Below are positions 62,591 through 64,000 of a DNA stretch of 64,000 nt, one piece after another. Under the pieces are notes generated by a model. It saw only the letters and a list, made by a program, of their open reading frames with translations, did no database searches and was not told the DNA's origin. Positions within the stretch are counted from its first letter, which is position 1. Each line of letters begins with the position of its first letter. The stretch comes from Gemella haemolysans (GTDB lineage Bacteria > Bacillota > Bacilli > Staphylococcales > Gemellaceae). The translations under genes were made by a program, and so were the position numbers. Location of the stretch: positions 372,001 to 436,000 of the forward strand of contig NZ_CP050965.1 in NCBI RefSeq assembly GCF_012273215.1. Reading direction: 5' to 3'.

Positions 62591-64000
62591 TGACGAATAC
62601 ATTAGATTACAAAATACTAATTCTATTTGCAACAATATTTTTAGCGATAATTTTATTACCGTTAATGATGAACCGTATGAGTAAAGCGGAACACCATGGT
62701 GGTTTTTTCGAAAAGTACTATTTAGCAGATAGAAAAGTAAGTGGAATAGTACTTGCGATAACATTAATGTCAACTTATGGATCAGCTTCAACGTTTTTAG
62801 GTGGTCCTGGAGTAGCGTATAAACTTGGTTATGGTTGGGTTCTTCTAGCTGTAATCCAAGTTGTAACTGGCTATTTTGTACTATTAGTCTTGGCAAAAAA
62901 ATTTAAAAATGCTGCACAAAAAATTAATGCGATAACTATAAGTGATTATTTAAGAAATAGATATAATTCAAAATTAGTTGCATTTATTTCTACTTTGGCT
63001 ATGATAGTATTTCTAATTGCTGCGATGAGTGCCCAATGGGTTGGAGGAGCAAAATTATTGTCAGCATTTATGGGTATTGAATATAAGACTGGTATAGTTC
63101 TTATTTCAGTAATTATTATATTTTGTGTAGTATTCGGTGGATTGAAGAATATTTTAATTACCGATATGATTCAAGGTTTAATAATGATATTTTCTACAAT
63201 AATTTTACTGTTTGCAGTAATTAATTATGGTGGAGGAATTGATCAGATTACAGCGAACCTGGTTAATATTAATGAAAAGATATTAACTCCTTTTGGAGCT
63301 AATGGAAGTTTAACACCTAGTTATGTTAGTTCGTTTTGGGTATTAGTTGGAGTTGGGGTTATAGGTATCCCGCAGATTGCTATCAACTCAATGTTATATA
63401 AGAATAAAAGAAGTTTAAAACAATCTATTATCGTCGGATCAATAGTAATATTTATCGTAATGTTCGGAGTACATTTAATTGGAGTTATGGCTAGAGGAGT
63501 TTTCCCAGACATAAAAGACTACGATTCAGTAATTCCTATAATTACATTAAAAGTACTTCCATGGTATTTAGCCGCGTTGGTACTTGCAGCTCCTATGGCA
63601 GCTATTATAACAACTGTGAATGCTCAATTCTTATTAATATCATCGGCTTTGATAAAGGACTTATTATTTAATAACAAGTTTATAAAAGAAAAAATTACAA
63701 GTAAAAAAGTTCCTATATTTGTTTATGGGGTAAATATTTTAGTAATTTTACTTATAATGTTATTAAGTATGAGACCACCTAGTTTAATAGTTAATGTAAA
63801 TCTATTTGCTTTTGGTGGATTAGAAGCAACATTCTTATGGCCTATATTATTAGGTTTATATTGGAAAAAAGCTGAGAAATATGGAGCATTAAGTTCGATA
63901 GTAGTAGGTTTACTTAGTTATATACTAATAAAAACAGTTTATGTAATTAAATTTATTGAACCTGTTGTGATATCATTATTAATCTCACTTGTGGTATTTA
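62590..64000 (+). CDS. panF: Sodium/pantothenate symporter, truncated by the window edge
   Basis: About 470 codons are visible, open to the end of the window. SSS-family features: TLMSTYGSASTFLGGPGVAY, YFVLLVLAKKFK, VFGGLKNILITDMIQG and AAPMAAIITTVNAQFLLISS, with about 12 membrane segments. Together with YhdT it fits PanF. The C-terminus lies outside the window. Confidence 0.9.
   Translation, partial: MTNTLDYKILILFATIFLAIILLPLMMNRMSKAEHHGGFFEKYYLADRKVSGIVLAITLMSTYGSASTFLGGPGVAYKLGYGWVLLAVIQVVTGYFVLLVLAKKFKNAAQKINAITISDYLRNRYNSKLVAFISTLAMIVFLIAAMSAQWVGGAKLLSAFMGIEYKTGIVLISVIIIFCVVFGGLKNILITDMIQGLIMIFSTIILLFAVINYGGGIDQITANLVNINEKILTPFGANGSLTPSYVSSFWVLVGVGVIGIPQIAINSMLYKNKRSLKQSIIVGSIVIFIVMFGVHLIGVMARGVFPDIKDYDSVIPIITLKVLPWYLAALVLAAPMAAIITTVNAQFLLISSALIKDLLFNNKFIKEKITSKKVPIFVYGVNILVILLIMLLSMRPPSLIVNVNLFAFGGLEATFLWPILLGLYWKKAEKYGALSSIVVGLLSYILIKTVYVIKFIEPVVISLLISLVVF

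Overview
This is AT-rich DNA (roughly 30-35% GC by eye) from a Bacillota/Bacilli chromosome. The YSIRK/LPQTG surface protein, T-box-controlled thrS, rplU-prp-rpmA with an L21 leader and an N-extended L27, an ECF transporter module and a umuC-type operon with DUF5960 fit the Gemella/Streptococcus/Staphylococcus neighbourhood. Gemella is my best guess; this is inference, because I could run no search. I see no rRNA, tRNA or CRISPR array.

Layout. (1) 1-9.7 kb is an accessory region: a cadmium/zinc resistance operon (ArsR regulator, separate HMA protein, P-type ATPase), a 5'-truncated CopZ-like Fe-S protein, a decayed IS200-type element flanked by diverged repeats, then SAP-domain, ClbS/DfsB-like and methyltransferase genes and two uncharacterised genes. 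(2) 9.9-14.2 kb is a TetR regulator with a promoter-overlapping palindrome, three more copies of that palindrome, and the ABC transporter genes they probably control. (3) 14.4-29.3 kb is the standout region: an orphan polymorphic toxin/immunity array. It holds immunity-type genes (five SMI1/KNR4, two Imm22-like, Imm33/DUF2185, SUFU, Imm48-like, two Imm59-like, ankyrin, two copies of an unnamed 129-132 aa family, and a tandem triplication of a 128 aa gene). Between them lie promoterless, frameshifted or stop-riddled toxin 3' ends (TNT-like, WHH and GH-E nucleases, and three uncharacterised tails) and fragments of LXG N-termini and linker. Most cassettes occur twice. A ~0.4 kb direct repeat brackets the array, with a dead gene copy on the left and an intact copy on the right. 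No T7SS core gene is visible. (4) 29.4-31.1 kb is a cell-wall-anchored surface protein.

(5) 31.1-33.9 kb (minus strand) is a damage-response type operon: XRE-S24 self-cleaving repressor, Y-family polymerase, YolD-like and DUF5960 proteins. It is controlled at a 44-bp perfect palindrome overlapping a consensus promoter. (6) 34-64 kb is mostly core genome: a beta-lactamase-fold hydrolase, PAP2 and glycolipid glycosyltransferase genes, truA, ecfA1A2T, a Sua5-type gene, an envelope glycosyltransferase/LRR operon, T-box-thrS, a cyclophilin, a uracil permease, an MFS exporter with its regulator, yidC, rplU-prp-rpmA, a Na/Pi cotransporter, pnp, rsmD-coaD-murG, a second PAP2 gene, and yhdT-panF, with panF running off the right edge.

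A ~174-bp MITE-like repeat occurs complete at 38.8 and 48.6 kb and as a diverged/partial copy at 3.9-4.1 kb. The array in region 3 looks like a store of toxin tails and matching immunity genes: shared linker sequence at the tail starts gives homology for recombination with a full-length LXG toxin elsewhere, and the immunity genes could protect against toxins of neighbouring cells.
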